From contig NZ_NKRE01000001.1 of NCBI RefSeq assembly GCF_002705925.1, forward strand, positions 4,046,783 to 4,110,782: 64,000 nt of DNA, read 5' to 3'. The notes beneath the pieces are model-generated. The model did no database searches and was not told the origin of the DNA. It saw only the letters and a program-made list of their open reading frames with translations. This stretch comes from Mycobacterium ostraviense (GTDB taxonomy: Bacteria; Actinomycetota; Actinomycetes; Mycobacteriales; Mycobacteriaceae). Within the stretch, counting starts at the first letter, position 1, and each line of letters starts with the position of its first letter. The translations under genes were made by a program, and so were the position numbers. Positions 32,530 to 41,463 of this stretch are shown here, piece by piece.

Positions 32530-33267
32530 TCAACAGCTGTCGACGTCCATGCCATCTATGTTGAGTACCGATGACCACGACCATTGATCGCCCAATTCGA
32601 CAAGCGCCTGATGCGGCATATACAGCACGACCTTTCCCGGAATCCGGTCGTTGACCAGCCAGCTCATGTTGTGCTGCATCCCTTCGCCCCAGACGTACCA
32701 GAAGTGGGCTATCTTCTCACCGTTCAGCGTCTTGTAGCCAAGTTGCACCGTCTTGTGGGATGCGTTGCTCGCGAGCAATGACCAAAGCACGGTCTCGTCA
32801 GACGGTGGCTGTCCGCTGTACGCCATGGTGACCCGCGCGGTCGTTCCGGGATAGCTGGGTATTTGTCCAACCTCGACACGGGTGGACTGTAGGTCGATCG
32901 GGGAGCTGGCCGTAATCGATTCGCAGGATGAGTCCGCTTCCGCCCATGTCTGGGTGCCTCGACCAACAATCTTGGCGGGCGGGGTGGCCCGGGGTGGCGT
33001 CGGAATGATCACGGGTAATGGCGGGATTGTGTACGAGGCCACGACCGAACTTGTAGTGGACTTTGTTGATCGACCTGCATGATTTCTCATTGCCGAGACG
33101 GCACATGCCCCGCCGAAGGCAAGCACAACAACACCAACGAGACCGAGAGTCAGAATCAGCTGGCGATTTGATTGAGGCTTGGATTGCCAGCGGCGCCCGT
33201 CCCAATACGCGCGGCCTACGCCACGCTGGTCCGGGTGCCAGCCGGGCCCGGGTAGTGGCGCACCCAT
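32530..33267 (-). CDS. DUF2510-domain membrane-anchored protein
   Basis: 245 residues from MGAPLPGPGWHPDQRG. Residues ~6-25 form the DUF2510 motif PGWHPDQ...YWDGRRW, usual at cytoplasmic N-termini of actinobacterial membrane proteins. One membrane segment follows (LILTLGLVGVVVLAFGGACAVSA, ~39-60). The extracytoplasmic part has a Thr/Pro-rich linker (PPLPVIIPTPPRATPP) and a 130-residue domain with two Cys and several Trp (FWYVWGEGMQHNMSWLVND). No enzyme signature is present. It has no operon partner and probably came with the island. Confidence 0.75.
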   Translation of the reverse strand: MGAPLPGPGWHPDQRGVGRAYWDGRRWQSKPQSNRQLILTLGLVGVVVLAFGGACAVSAMRNHAGRSTKSTTSSVVASYTIPPLPVIIPTPPRATPPAKIVGRGTQTWAEADSSCESITASSPIDLQSTRVEVGQIPSYPGTTARVTMAYSGQPPSDETVLWSLLASNASHKTVQLGYKTLNGEKIAHFWYVWGEGMQHNMSWLVNDRIPGKVVLYMPHQALVELGDQWSWSSVLNIDGMDVDSC

Positions 33268-33277
33268 GGATGGAGTT

Positions 33278-34111
33278 ATGACTGCAAAGCGGGGATTGTT
33301 ACAGTTTCCGCCCGTGCCGACAGCCGCCATCAACAACCAGTAGATCCACTACACCGACACCGGCGCGGGTCCAGCGATCATCGCGACCCACGCCACGCTC
33401 ATGGACCTTGCATCGCTTGAACCGCTCACATCAAAGCTGATCGAGGCGGGCTATCGGGTAGTGGCGTTTGATCTGCGTGGTCACGGCCAAACCGTGTACG
33501 ACCAGCAGCCCTGCACGTACGAGGATGCGGCCCGCGACGTGCTCGGCCTGGCCGACCATCTCGGTATCGGCCGATTCGTTTTCGTGGGAGAGGGCCAGGG
33601 CGCGGTGGTGGCGCTGCGCACCGCGCTGCTGGCGCCTGACCGGGTGCGCGTGCTGGCATTGATCGGCCCGACCGCCGACGCCGCGCTTGACGGCGAGAAC
33701 GACGCTCTCGTCGCGGCGATGGACATCTGGTGCACACAGGGGCCGACCCCGGAGATTTTCGAGCCGGCCGCCCAGAGAGCCACCGCCAGCGCGCAGGCGG
33801 CGACCGAGCTGATGGCCCGCTGGCGGGCCAGCGCATGGCGTGACTACCGTGCCGCCGCCAATGCGCTGGCGACGCGCCCCCGCTTCGTTGAGCAGCCGCC
33901 GAAAATCACCTGCCCCACCTTGGTTGTGCACTCGACGCGGGGCATCTTCGTGCCGATGTTCCTCGGCAAGGAGGTCGCCGACAACGTGAGCGGCCCCAGC
34001 CGATTCGTGCCCATCGAGACTGGTCAGCATGCGATCACGTTCGCGTTCGACCCGCGCGTGGCCGCCGAGATCCTAGCGTGGCTACCGGGTATCGAGGATC
34101 GCACCGAGTAG
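33278..34111 (+). pseudogene. Alpha/beta hydrolase, inactivated
   Basis: In one frame from the ATG at 33278 the product reads MTAKRGLLQFPPVPTAAINN, then an in-frame TAG at 33341, then IHYTDTGAG and the rest of an epoxide-hydrolase-like alpha/beta hydrolase: AGYRVVAFDLRGHGQT, ITCPTLVVHSTRG and the late His in ETGQHAI. The nucleophile elbow reads GEGQG, so the catalytic Ser/Asp is replaced by Gly, and the oxyanion HG motif is THAT. An internal ATG at 33401 could give a 236-residue protein lacking the first strands. Both the stop and the missing nucleophile argue for a dead gene. Confidence 0.72.
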
Positions 34112-34650
34112 CAGAGCGCCAGGCATTGGCGATGCCCGCCATACCTGCATGTCGATCGTCGACTCGCACCCGTTGTCGCGGTCGTGCACGATCCACGGCT
34201 GCGTCGCCGGGTCGACGGGGATCACCTGAGCCTGCCATTCCCGGCGAAACACCGTGATCGACATGAGCATGCGAACCACCGGCGCAACCGTGTCAGGATC
34301 GACCGCCATCCCATAACGCATCCACCCGACGCACCACTGCGAAACCTCATCCCAGTTACGCACGATCGACCGCGACGTCGTGGACACGTACAGCCACTGG
34401 TGCATGCTCGGGGTCAGCCACACGCCTTTAAACAGGCGCTGCCACTCACGGTTGTATGCCGCGATCCGCCATGACACGTCAAGGACCAGCGCCGGATTGG
34501 GTTGTAGCAGCGCATCGATATATGTCCGCATCGCTTCGGCGTCGTCGAGCATCGGATCGGGGAGCATCACACCGGACGCGGCGAACAAATAGTGGGTCTC
34601 CCAATCCGACAGCTTCAGCGCATCCGCTAGCCCCACCAACGATGACCGCC
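34082..34650 (-). pseudogene. Truncated XRE-family regulator, MmyB-like ligand-binding domain only
   Basis: The frame reads LVGLADALKLSDWETHYLFAASG, then VSWRIAAYNREWQRLFKGVW and further MmyB-type sequence (MmyB domains follow an XRE helix-turn-helix). The HTH part is missing. Family-like sequence begins right where the neighbouring methyltransferase gene ends (34651), so the 5' part has been cut off by the rearrangement that joined the island to the polysaccharide cluster. The 3' end overlaps the hydrolase remnant by 30 bases, tail to tail. Confidence 0.7.
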
Positions 34651-35535
34651 TTACCCCTCCGCAGGCACGAACACGAAGTTGTTGACGTAGACGCCGTGAA
34701 TCGCCCACTGTTCATCCGGGCCGCCGATGTTTGCCGGGTTCTGATGTTGCGTCGGGTCGAACTCCCCGACCGGCAGCCGAGCGTCACCGGATTCGAAGTA
34801 GCCCGCATAGCCGAAGCTCTCCAACAACGCGGTGATCTCGGCAACGGCGTTGGGGCGATGGCGTTCCTCGGCTTCCACCAGAATCGTCGGCCGGTTGCGC
34901 CTGAGCGTTTCCGCGGCGCCGCGCAACACGGCCAGTTCGTGGCCCTCGACGTCGATCTTGATCAGGCCGACGTCATCCAGCTGCAGATCGTCGAGGCGCT
35001 TGACCGGCACGTCGATGCACCGGATGCTGCTGCCATCTACGTCGCCGAGGACATTGTCGGTGTCGATCGTGCTCCGGCCCGGTTCCGACTCGACCACCCG
35101 CATGGCGGTCACGCCGGGCTTATCCGACAGCGCCACGGCTTCGACCCGCACCGCGGCGCCGACCGCAGCGAACATGGCCGCCAGATCGCGGGCCTGGGCC
35201 GGCCGGGGCTCGAACGCAATGACCGACCGCGACGATGCCAACATCGCGGTCGTGAACTCGCCGACGTCGGCTCCGATGTCCAGCGAAACGCGGTCCGGAT
35301 CGCATAACGACGCCGCCAGCCGCACGTCCGGGCGGGATTGGCCCAGACGTTGTAGCAAACGGTATTTCCGCCGCCAGAACAAGCGTGGCGCGACAGCTTT
35401 CGCTGCCGGGGCGAGCCATCGTTTGACCGCACGTGCTACGGGCACTTGTGTTGTCTTCAGCAGCATTTCCTCCCGATCACCGGCAGGGCGTTCATCGGCA
35501 TCCGCCACGGTTACGCGGTTGCGGGGCGTGAACAT
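34651..35535 (-). CDS. FkbM-family methyltransferase
   Basis: 294 residues; an internal ATG at 35466 (MLLKTTQVPVARA) is an alternative start, but its GGAGGA is only two bases away. SAM-binding motif I is SLDIGADVGEFTTAML, with the acidic strand VIAFEPRPAQA. The FkbM core shows VGLIKIDVEGHELAVLRGAAETL and TILVEAEERH. FkbM enzymes O-methylate sugars or polyketides. It is the leftmost gene of the polysaccharide region, facing away from the wzc-like gene with about 240 bases between them that should carry both promoters. Confidence 0.85.
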   Translation of the reverse strand: MFTPRNRVTVADADERPAGDREEMLLKTTQVPVARAVKRWLAPAAKAVAPRLFWRRKYRLLQRLGQSRPDVRLAASLCDPDRVSLDIGADVGEFTTAMLASSRSVIAFEPRPAQARDLAAMFAAVGAAVRVEAVALSDKPGVTAMRVVESEPGRSTIDTDNVLGDVDGSSIRCIDVPVKRLDDLQLDDVGLIKIDVEGHELAVLRGAAETLRRNRPTILVEAEERHRPNAVAEITALLESFGYAGYFESGDARLPVGEFDPTQHQNPANIGGPDEQWAIHGVYVNNFVFVPAEG

Positions 35536-35774
35536 CCGCCGCGGCTTGGATCCCAGGCTATGCTCACCGACTCCCTACCTGTCCTTACAAGCAGGCGAGC
35601 CGCGGCGCGGCATACCGGGCGTCAGCAAAATTTTCGATTGTTCGGCCGGAAGCAGCGATCTTGACGATACGTTGCACGACGATGCTGCATAATGTGCTCG
35701 CGGTTGGCGCGGCGGGTGCGCAGTGAACCGTATCGGCCCTATTCGGATGGCATCGGGTCAAGAAAGGGCAGTGG

Positions 35775-37157
35775 ATGGATTTCCGCACCTTCGTTCAGAC
35801 CCTCCTCACACGCTGGAAACTCGTCGCGGCCGCGTTGCTGGCGTGTCTGGCCGGCGCGGCAGCCGTCACCCTCTTCCAAAACAAGGCTTACCAGTCGTCG
35901 GCCACCGTTCTCATCTCGATTGCCGGTGCGACCGACGTCACCGAGGTGTACTGGGGCGGGCAGGCTGCACAAGACCGGTTGTCGTCGTACGCCGAGATCG
36001 CCGGTGGGCGTGCCGTAGCAGAGCGCGCGGTCAGTCGGCTCCAACTCCCGATCAGCGGCGACATCCTGGTGAGCAATACCCAGGTGAGATACACCCCGAA
36101 ATCGATGCTGTTCACGATCACCGTCACCGATACCGATCCCAGGCGGGCCGCGCTGCTCGCCGGAGCGATGGCCGATTCGTTTGCCACGCTGGTCCCGACC
36201 CTCGATGTGAACGCGCGTCCGCAGGGCCGGGACGCACCCCAGCCGCCGAAGCCGCTGCCGATGGCCACAGCGATCGTTATCAAGCAGCCCGAGATACCTA
36301 GTCGTCCGAGCAGGCCACTGCCGCTGCGCAACATGGCGATGGGACTCACCGCCGGGGTGCTGCTTGGCATCGCGGTGGCACTGACCCGGGAAGCCAGCGA
36401 TCGCACCGTCCGCAGCCGCGGGAAGTTGGAACAACTTTCCGGTCTGCCGACGTTGGCCGAGCTGCCCGGAAAGCACGGCACCACAACGCGATTCGGCACC
36501 GACGTCACGGCTGACGACGCGGTGCGCGGCTTGCGCGCCCGACTGCTCAGGGCCATCGGACCTGAGGCCAGTCGCGTGTTGGTGGCGGCGCCGTTCGGCG
36601 GCGAAGGAACCACGACGACAGCGCTCAACTTGTCGCTGGCGCTTGCCGAACTCGGCGAAGACGTTCTGTTGGTCGAAGGCGATACCCGCCGACCCGTGAT
36701 CGCCGGTTTGCTCAGAGTCGAATCGGGGGAGGGACTCACCAACGCGCTGGCCAACCCCGCTATTGCCGCCGAAACCGTGAAGCCCACGCCGATTTCGAAC
36801 CTGTTCATCCTCGCATCCCGATTCGTCCGCCGCGAGACCTCGCCCTGCAGTGCGTATCTGCCGGAAGTGATCGACACCGTACTGGCCGACCTGTCGTCGC
36901 GTTTCGACCGAATGGTGGTCGACGGGCCGCCGGTGCTGGCGACGGCCGACACCGGCCTACTGGCCGGCGGCGTTCAGGCCACGGTGTTGGTGGTGCGGGC
37001 GGGGCGCACCACCGTCGAGGAACTCAACGACGCGCTGACCGCGCTGCGCTCGGCCGGCGCGGAGCTCGCCGGCACCGTGCTGACCGACGCCCGAGTGCCC
37101 CGGCACACCAGAGCCGCGGCTCGGATCTATCGGGCAAAGGTCAGCGGGTCGCCGTGA
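35775..37157 (+). CDS. Wzz/BY-kinase-like polysaccharide co-polymerase
   Basis: 460 residues. The N-terminus MDFRTFVQTLLTRWKL plus TM1 (16-34) and a periplasmic part to about 190, then a Pro-rich TM2 (RPLPLRNMAMGLTAGVLLGIAVAL, ~190-214), is the Wzz layout. The cytoplasmic ATPase has Walker A APFGGEGTTTTALNL (~272-286), Walker A' LLVEGDTRRP (~298-307) and Walker B MVVDGPPVL (~379-387). The C-terminus lacks a Tyr cluster, having one Tyr in the last 20 residues. Walker A' has Glu-Gly-Asp in place of the usual Asp-x-Asp. It should set chain length with Wzy; kinase activity is doubtful. AAAGGG precedes the ATG. Confidence 0.87.
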   Translation: MDFRTFVQTLLTRWKLVAAALLACLAGAAAVTLFQNKAYQSSATVLISIAGATDVTEVYWGGQAAQDRLSSYAEIAGGRAVAERAVSRLQLPISGDILVSNTQVRYTPKSMLFTITVTDTDPRRAALLAGAMADSFATLVPTLDVNARPQGRDAPQPPKPLPMATAIVIKQPEIPSRPSRPLPLRNMAMGLTAGVLLGIAVALTREASDRTVRSRGKLEQLSGLPTLAELPGKHGTTTRFGTDVTADDAVRGLRARLLRAIGPEASRVLVAAPFGGEGTTTTALNLSLALAELGEDVLLVEGDTRRPVIAGLLRVESGEGLTNALANPAIAAETVKPTPISNLFILASRFVRRETSPCSAYLPEVIDTVLADLSSRFDRMVVDGPPVLATADTGLLAGGVQATVLVVRAGRTTVEELNDALTALRSAGAELAGTVLTDARVPRHTRAAARIYRAKVSGSP

Positions 37158-38626
37158 TTCTCTACCTGCGGGATCGCCATCGCTTGGTGATGACCGGAGC
37201 AGTGTTCGCCGCTTTTCTGTTCGGGTGCTTTCTGGTCGGTGTGTTCGCGGTACGCCAGACCGGCCAGGGACTGATGTTGATCGCCGCGATCTTCAGCCTG
37301 GTCGTGTACTGGGCAAAGCCCGAAGCGATGGTCTGGGTCGCGCTTTTCTGGGCGTTCGCGGCACTGCCGGCCGGCTTGCATGTCGGCAAGGTCGTCGGCC
37401 CGGCGGTGATCTACGCCTACCAGGCGGCGCTGGTGCTGGCGATCTGTTACCTGATCCCAGTCGTGAAACCGCGATTCTCCGACTTCGCCCTGCCGGGGAT
37501 GTTCGCGTTGATCGTGGTGTTGTCGACCGCCGCCGGATTGGCCGCCGGAAATGCCGCCTGGGTGGTGGTTCGTGAATCGACGACGCTGCTCGAAATGGTC
37601 GCCGGGTTCATCCTTGCGTTGCTGATCGTGAAGGGCAATTACGTCACCGGGTCGATCCGCGCGATGGCCGTGATTCTGTGGTTTTCGGCGGCCATGGCGA
37701 TCGTGGGTTCGTTTCATGCCATCCGGCTCGCCGGCCGGGCGGAAACCGTGCAGGGTACCGGTGCCGGCGAGGCCCTCCGGATCATCCTGTCGGCCCAGAC
37801 ACCGGCCACCGCCGTGCTGACCGCACTGATCGCCGCCGCGATCGTCGGGGGAGCCAGGCCCGCAATGTATCTGGCGCTGGGCCCACCCGCGTTGATCATC
37901 ACGCTGCTGTCATTCAGCCGAAACCCGTTGATCTCTTTCGCGGTGGCCGCCGTCGTCGCCTTGCTTGCCGGCTTCAGCTGGTCAACCCTGCGCCGATCGG
38001 TCACCCTTACCATGATCGGTGCGGTCGTCATTGCGGCGACGCTGGCGTGGTCGCTGTTCTTGCTGAAGGGTTCGTCGACCGGGGCGTGGGTCGCCGAACA
38101 GTTCAGCGCATTCAATCGCCGGGTGCTCGGCGGGGTTTCGACGGGGGCGCTGGCGGTGGACCCATCGACGTTGGACAGGCTACGCGAAGTCGACAACCTC
38201 GACCGCGCGATCGCGCAGGCGCCGCTGTTCGGCCACGGTCTGGGCTACGCCTACCAGCTGCCGTACGGGAACGACCCGGACGAGTTCACCATGAAGTTCT
38301 ATCCGACCTACTCTCACCTCTTCTACCTGTGGTGGCTTGCCAAGGCCGGGGTGGTGGGCATGGCGGCGTTTGCCGTGTTTGCGCTGACGCCGCTGTTTCG
38401 GGCGCTGCGCCGGACCTCGGCGCCGGCGAAGATCAGTGCGGCGGTCAGCGCCGGCCTCCTCGCGATGTCCACCGTGTGGCCGTTGCCGGAGATGCCGACG
38501 GACGCCGTTTCGCTGGGTCTGGCCCTGGGAGCGACGATGGGGTACGCCGGCGTGCGGCCCACGGGCCCGGAAACGGACGACACGGCCGTTGACCGGGCGC
38601 CGGTGCTCACCGGTGGACTCAGGTGA
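37154..38626 (+). CDS. Wzy / O-antigen-ligase-type polymerase
   Basis: 490 residues from a GTG overlapping the previous stop (GTGA). About eleven to thirteen hydrophobic segments are seen, including VMTGAVFAAFLFGCFLVGVF and LMLIAAIFSLVVYW. One large outside loop runs from about residue 310 to 380 and contains LFGHGLGYAYQLPYGNDPDEF. This G-x-G-x-x motif before a membrane segment (SHLFYLWWLAKAGVVGM) is typical of the Wzy_C family. It would join lipid-linked repeat units outside the membrane. Its position directly after the wzc-like gene supports the role. Confidence 0.85.
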   Translation: MILYLRDRHRLVMTGAVFAAFLFGCFLVGVFAVRQTGQGLMLIAAIFSLVVYWAKPEAMVWVALFWAFAALPAGLHVGKVVGPAVIYAYQAALVLAICYLIPVVKPRFSDFALPGMFALIVVLSTAAGLAAGNAAWVVVRESTTLLEMVAGFILALLIVKGNYVTGSIRAMAVILWFSAAMAIVGSFHAIRLAGRAETVQGTGAGEALRIILSAQTPATAVLTALIAAAIVGGARPAMYLALGPPALIITLLSFSRNPLISFAVAAVVALLAGFSWSTLRRSVTLTMIGAVVIAATLAWSLFLLKGSSTGAWVAEQFSAFNRRVLGGVSTGALAVDPSTLDRLREVDNLDRAIAQAPLFGHGLGYAYQLPYGNDPDEFTMKFYPTYSHLFYLWWLAKAGVVGMAAFAVFALTPLFRALRRTSAPAKISAAVSAGLLAMSTVWPLPEMPTDAVSLGLALGATMGYAGVRPTGPETDDTAVDRAPVLTGGLR

Positions 38627-39744
38627 ATTCGGTCGGGGAGACTTCGGTGCCGGACAGGCTGCGGGTGCTTGTGGTGGGCCCGGCGCCGGCCGCGGCGGAC
38701 AGCCGGGGCGGCATGGCGGCGGTGATCGCGCTCATGGCAGCACATCCGGACGAGCGAATCCGCGTCACGGTGGTGCCGACGTTCGTCGACGAACCCCGGT
38801 GGCGGCGGCTGTGGGTCGGTGTCCACGGAATGGTGCGCGCCACCTGGCTGGTGCTGCGCGGGCACACCGATGTTCTGCACCTTCACCTGGCGCACGGCGG
38901 TAGCGTGATCCGCAAAGCATTGCCGCTGTGCGCCGCGCGGCTGACCGGCATACCGACGGTGGTGCACGCCCACAGCTACGACTTCGGCGGCTGGTTCGAT
39001 CGACTACCGCCGCTGTTCCAGGCAGCGGTGCGGCGCATGCTGGTCGCCGATCGCTGGCTGGTGCTGGGCGACGGTCACGTCGCGGATTACGCGAACCGGC
39101 TGCGGTTGACGGACAGTCGAATCAGCGTGCTGCACAACGCAGTCCGGATTCCGGACACACCGGTGACCCAGTTCGGTGCGGAGCCGGTCCACGCCGTGTC
39201 GATGGGTCGGCTGGGGGCACGCAAGGGCAGCTATGACGTGATCGCCGCCATCGACTCACTCGACGCGACGGTACGCAGTCGGCTGCGGGTGACGCTGGCC
39301 GGCGACGGCGACGTCGACGAGGTTCGCGCGGCGGTCAGCAGGGCCGGGCTCGGTGCGACGATCCGGGTGGCGGGCTGGCTGGAACCCGTGGCACGCGACG
39401 AATTGCTCTGCAGCGCACACGTTTTCGTATTGCCCAGCTACAACGAAGGTCTGCCGGTGGCGCTGCTGGAGGCAATGGCGCACGGGCTGGCGCCGGTGAC
39501 CACGATGGTGGGCAGCATGGGGGAGGTGGTCAGTGACCGCGTCGACGCGCTCATCGTCAACCCCGGCCGCCCCAGTGAGATTGCGGAAGCGCTGAGCGCA
39601 CTGGTGACCGACGAACAACTACGGGCCCGCCTGGGCAGCGCCGCGCGCGACCGGGCTAGCGACTTCGGACTCGACCTCTGGTATCAGCGGCTGACGCAAC
39701 TGTGGACCTGTCTGGCGAGCAAGCCGCCGGCACTTTCTCGATAA
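38623..39744 (+). CDS. GT4 glycosyltransferase
   Basis: 373 residues from a GTG overlapping the wzy stop. The GT-B fold begins RLRVLVVGPAPAAADSRGGMAAV. DVLHLHLAHGGS and VVHAHSYDFGGWFD lie in the acceptor domain. The donor domain shows VSMGRLGARKGSYDVI, LAGDGDVDEV and the E-x7-E motif in LPSYNEGLPVALLEAMAHG. It is a close paralogue of the enzyme at 44630-45946. It adds a sugar to the lipid-linked intermediate on the cytoplasmic side; donor unknown. Confidence 0.9.
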   Translation: MNSVGETSVPDRLRVLVVGPAPAAADSRGGMAAVIALMAAHPDERIRVTVVPTFVDEPRWRRLWVGVHGMVRATWLVLRGHTDVLHLHLAHGGSVIRKALPLCAARLTGIPTVVHAHSYDFGGWFDRLPPLFQAAVRRMLVADRWLVLGDGHVADYANRLRLTDSRISVLHNAVRIPDTPVTQFGAEPVHAVSMGRLGARKGSYDVIAAIDSLDATVRSRLRVTLAGDGDVDEVRAAVSRAGLGATIRVAGWLEPVARDELLCSAHVFVLPSYNEGLPVALLEAMAHGLAPVTTMVGSMGEVVSDRVDALIVNPGRPSEIAEALSALVTDEQLRARLGSAARDRASDFGLDLWYQRLTQLWTCLASKPPALSR

Positions 39745-39820
39745 GTGGAGTCGTGTCGACGGTATTGGTGAACCGGCTAGATTCAGTTGCCACAACATCG
39801 CACAGACGGGAAGCGCCGCG

Positions 39821-40579
39821 TTGACGCAAAGCGAAGAGTACGCCGAGCAGTTCTTCGAATTGCAGACGGAGTCCAACAAAGAGTATTGGCGCCGGCTGGG
39901 AGTCGCGGCCCCCGACTGGGCCGGCAAACGCGTGCTCGATGTCGGCTGCGGCCTCGGAGCGCTGTCCATAGAACTGGCTCAAGCGGGGGCCAATGTGCTG
40001 GGTGTCGATCTGGACGAGAACCTCATCGCATTCGCCAACCGCAAGGTGGCGCAGCAATTTCCCCAGGTGCAAAGCCGCGTGACATTTCGAGCAGCCGATG
40101 CGATGTCTCTCCCGGTAGCCGAACCGTTCGACGTGATCGTTTCCAAGGACACCTTCGAGCATGCCCCGGACGTCGCGTCGTTGCTGAAGGCGCTCGACAA
40201 GCAGTTGGCCCGGCCGCAGGGAATTCTCTACGCAGGTTTCAGTCCGCTGTATTACAGCCCCTACGGCGACCATGGTCGTACCGGGCTGAAAGTGCCGTGG
40301 GCGCACGCGGTTTTGCCCAAGCGCGTGGTGTATGCGGCAGCCGCCCGGCACAACGGACATCCGGTGGGCTCGCTGTTGGACATCGGCCTCAACGGCAATA
40401 CTCCCGACCAGTTCCGGGCCGCGTTCGATGACAGCGGGCTGCGGATGATTCGCCTGGCCTACAACTGCGGCGACAAACGGTTACTGCCGGTACTCGAGAA
40501 GGCTCGCAAGCGGTTCCGGCGGCTCGACCGATTTACCACGGTCAGTATTTATGCCGTCTTCGGCGTCCGATCGTCATAA
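39821..40579 (+). CDS. SAM-dependent methyltransferase (class I)
   Basis: 252 residues from a TTG (MTQSEEYAEQFFELQTESN); GGGAAG is upstream. Motif I is VLDVGCGLGALSIELAQAG, with GVDLDENLI for the ribose-binding acid. DVIVSKDTFEHAPD is motif IV of the UbiE/Coq5-like group. The C-terminal half, with GLKVPWAHAVLPKRVVYAA, is unlike lipid methyltransferases and may bind a glycan. It follows the GT4 gene by 76 bases, so it may have its own promoter. Confidence 0.85.
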   Translation: MTQSEEYAEQFFELQTESNKEYWRRLGVAAPDWAGKRVLDVGCGLGALSIELAQAGANVLGVDLDENLIAFANRKVAQQFPQVQSRVTFRAADAMSLPVAEPFDVIVSKDTFEHAPDVASLLKALDKQLARPQGILYAGFSPLYYSPYGDHGRTGLKVPWAHAVLPKRVVYAAAARHNGHPVGSLLDIGLNGNTPDQFRAAFDDSGLRMIRLAYNCGDKRLLPVLEKARKRFRRLDRFTTVSIYAVFGVRSS

Positions 40580-40747
40580 GTCGATTCCGGCCGGAATTGC
40601 CCAGTCTCGCTTTATGTCTGAATACATTGCGCTCTTGCGGACGGCGGCGCGACAGATTACTCTCGCTACGCGGTACTTGCCGGCTGCAGGTGTTTGGAAC
40701 GCCGCAATGTAGATTCATGGAGGGGCGACCTCAAAGAGTCGGGGCGA

Positions 40748-41434
40748 ATGTCAACCTGGTTGCGGGATGCCGCTACGGGCGTCAATTCCAGACGATCGTT
40801 GTCCGGGCGCGCTCGGGCGCGACGGTGGCGGCACCTCATCGAGACCTTCCCGTCGTTGCGGGAAATGCGAGTGCTGGACCTCGGCGGAACACCCGAGTCG
40901 TGGCGATTGGCGCCGGTGCTGCCGACATCGGTCACGGTGGTGAACCTGCTGCCGCAGGAGTCGCCGGTCAAGGGTCCGGTCAAGGGTCCGGTCAAGGGTA
41001 TCGTCGCGATCCAGGCGGACGCGTGCGACCTGCCCGCCGCGATCGCAAGCGACCACTTCGATCTGGTGTATTCCAATTCGCTGCTCGAACATGTGGGCGG
41101 CCACGTGCGGCGCCAACGATTGGCTGACAACGTCCGCTCGCTGGCCGACCGCCATTGGGTGCAGACGCCGTATCGCTATTTTCCGATCGAACCGCACTGG
41201 CTTTTTCCCGGCATGCAATGGTTGCCCTACGAGGCGCGCGTGCAGATATCGATGCACTGGAACCGCGGCCACATTCGAACGCACACTCGTGCGGAGGCGC
41301 AGGAACAGGTCGATGAGATTGATTTGATTGGTATTTCGCAGATGCGTCGATACTTCCCGTCGTCGACCATCTGGTACGAACGGTTTGCTGGATTGATCAA
41401 GTCGCTGGTCGCCATTCAAACCGGACCGGCGTAG
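40748..41434 (+). CDS. Methyltransferase-like protein with tandem VKGP repeat
   Basis: 228 residues from MSTWLRDAATGVNSRRSL. It has the motif-I-like segment MRVLDLGGTPESW (one Gly fewer than usual) and FDLVYSNSLLEHVGGH (motif IV), then QTPYRYFPIEPHWLFPG typical of glycan-cluster methyltransferases. Between strands two and three the DNA has a 12-bp tandem repeat that encodes PVKGPVKGPVKG (40964-40999). It is separated by about 170 bases from the preceding methyltransferase gene and is convergent with the next gene. Confidence 0.8.
   Translation: MSTWLRDAATGVNSRRSLSGRARARRWRHLIETFPSLREMRVLDLGGTPESWRLAPVLPTSVTVVNLLPQESPVKGPVKGPVKGIVAIQADACDLPAAIASDHFDLVYSNSLLEHVGGHVRRQRLADNVRSLADRHWVQTPYRYFPIEPHWLFPGMQWLPYEARVQISMHWNRGHIRTHTRAEAQEQVDEIDLIGISQMRRYFPSSTIWYERFAGLIKSLVAIQTGPA
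40964..40999 (+). repeat. In-frame 12-bp tandem repeat
   Basis: Three copies of CCGGTCAAGGGT (the last ends the array) encode repeated Pro-Val-Lys-Gly inside the methyltransferase gene. Copies 1 and 2 are identical. Its multiple-of-three length keeps the frame if copy number changes, so it could vary among strains. Confidence 0.8.
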
Positions 41435-41463
41435 GTTTTTCGGTCGCCGGGGATGAAGCTTGG

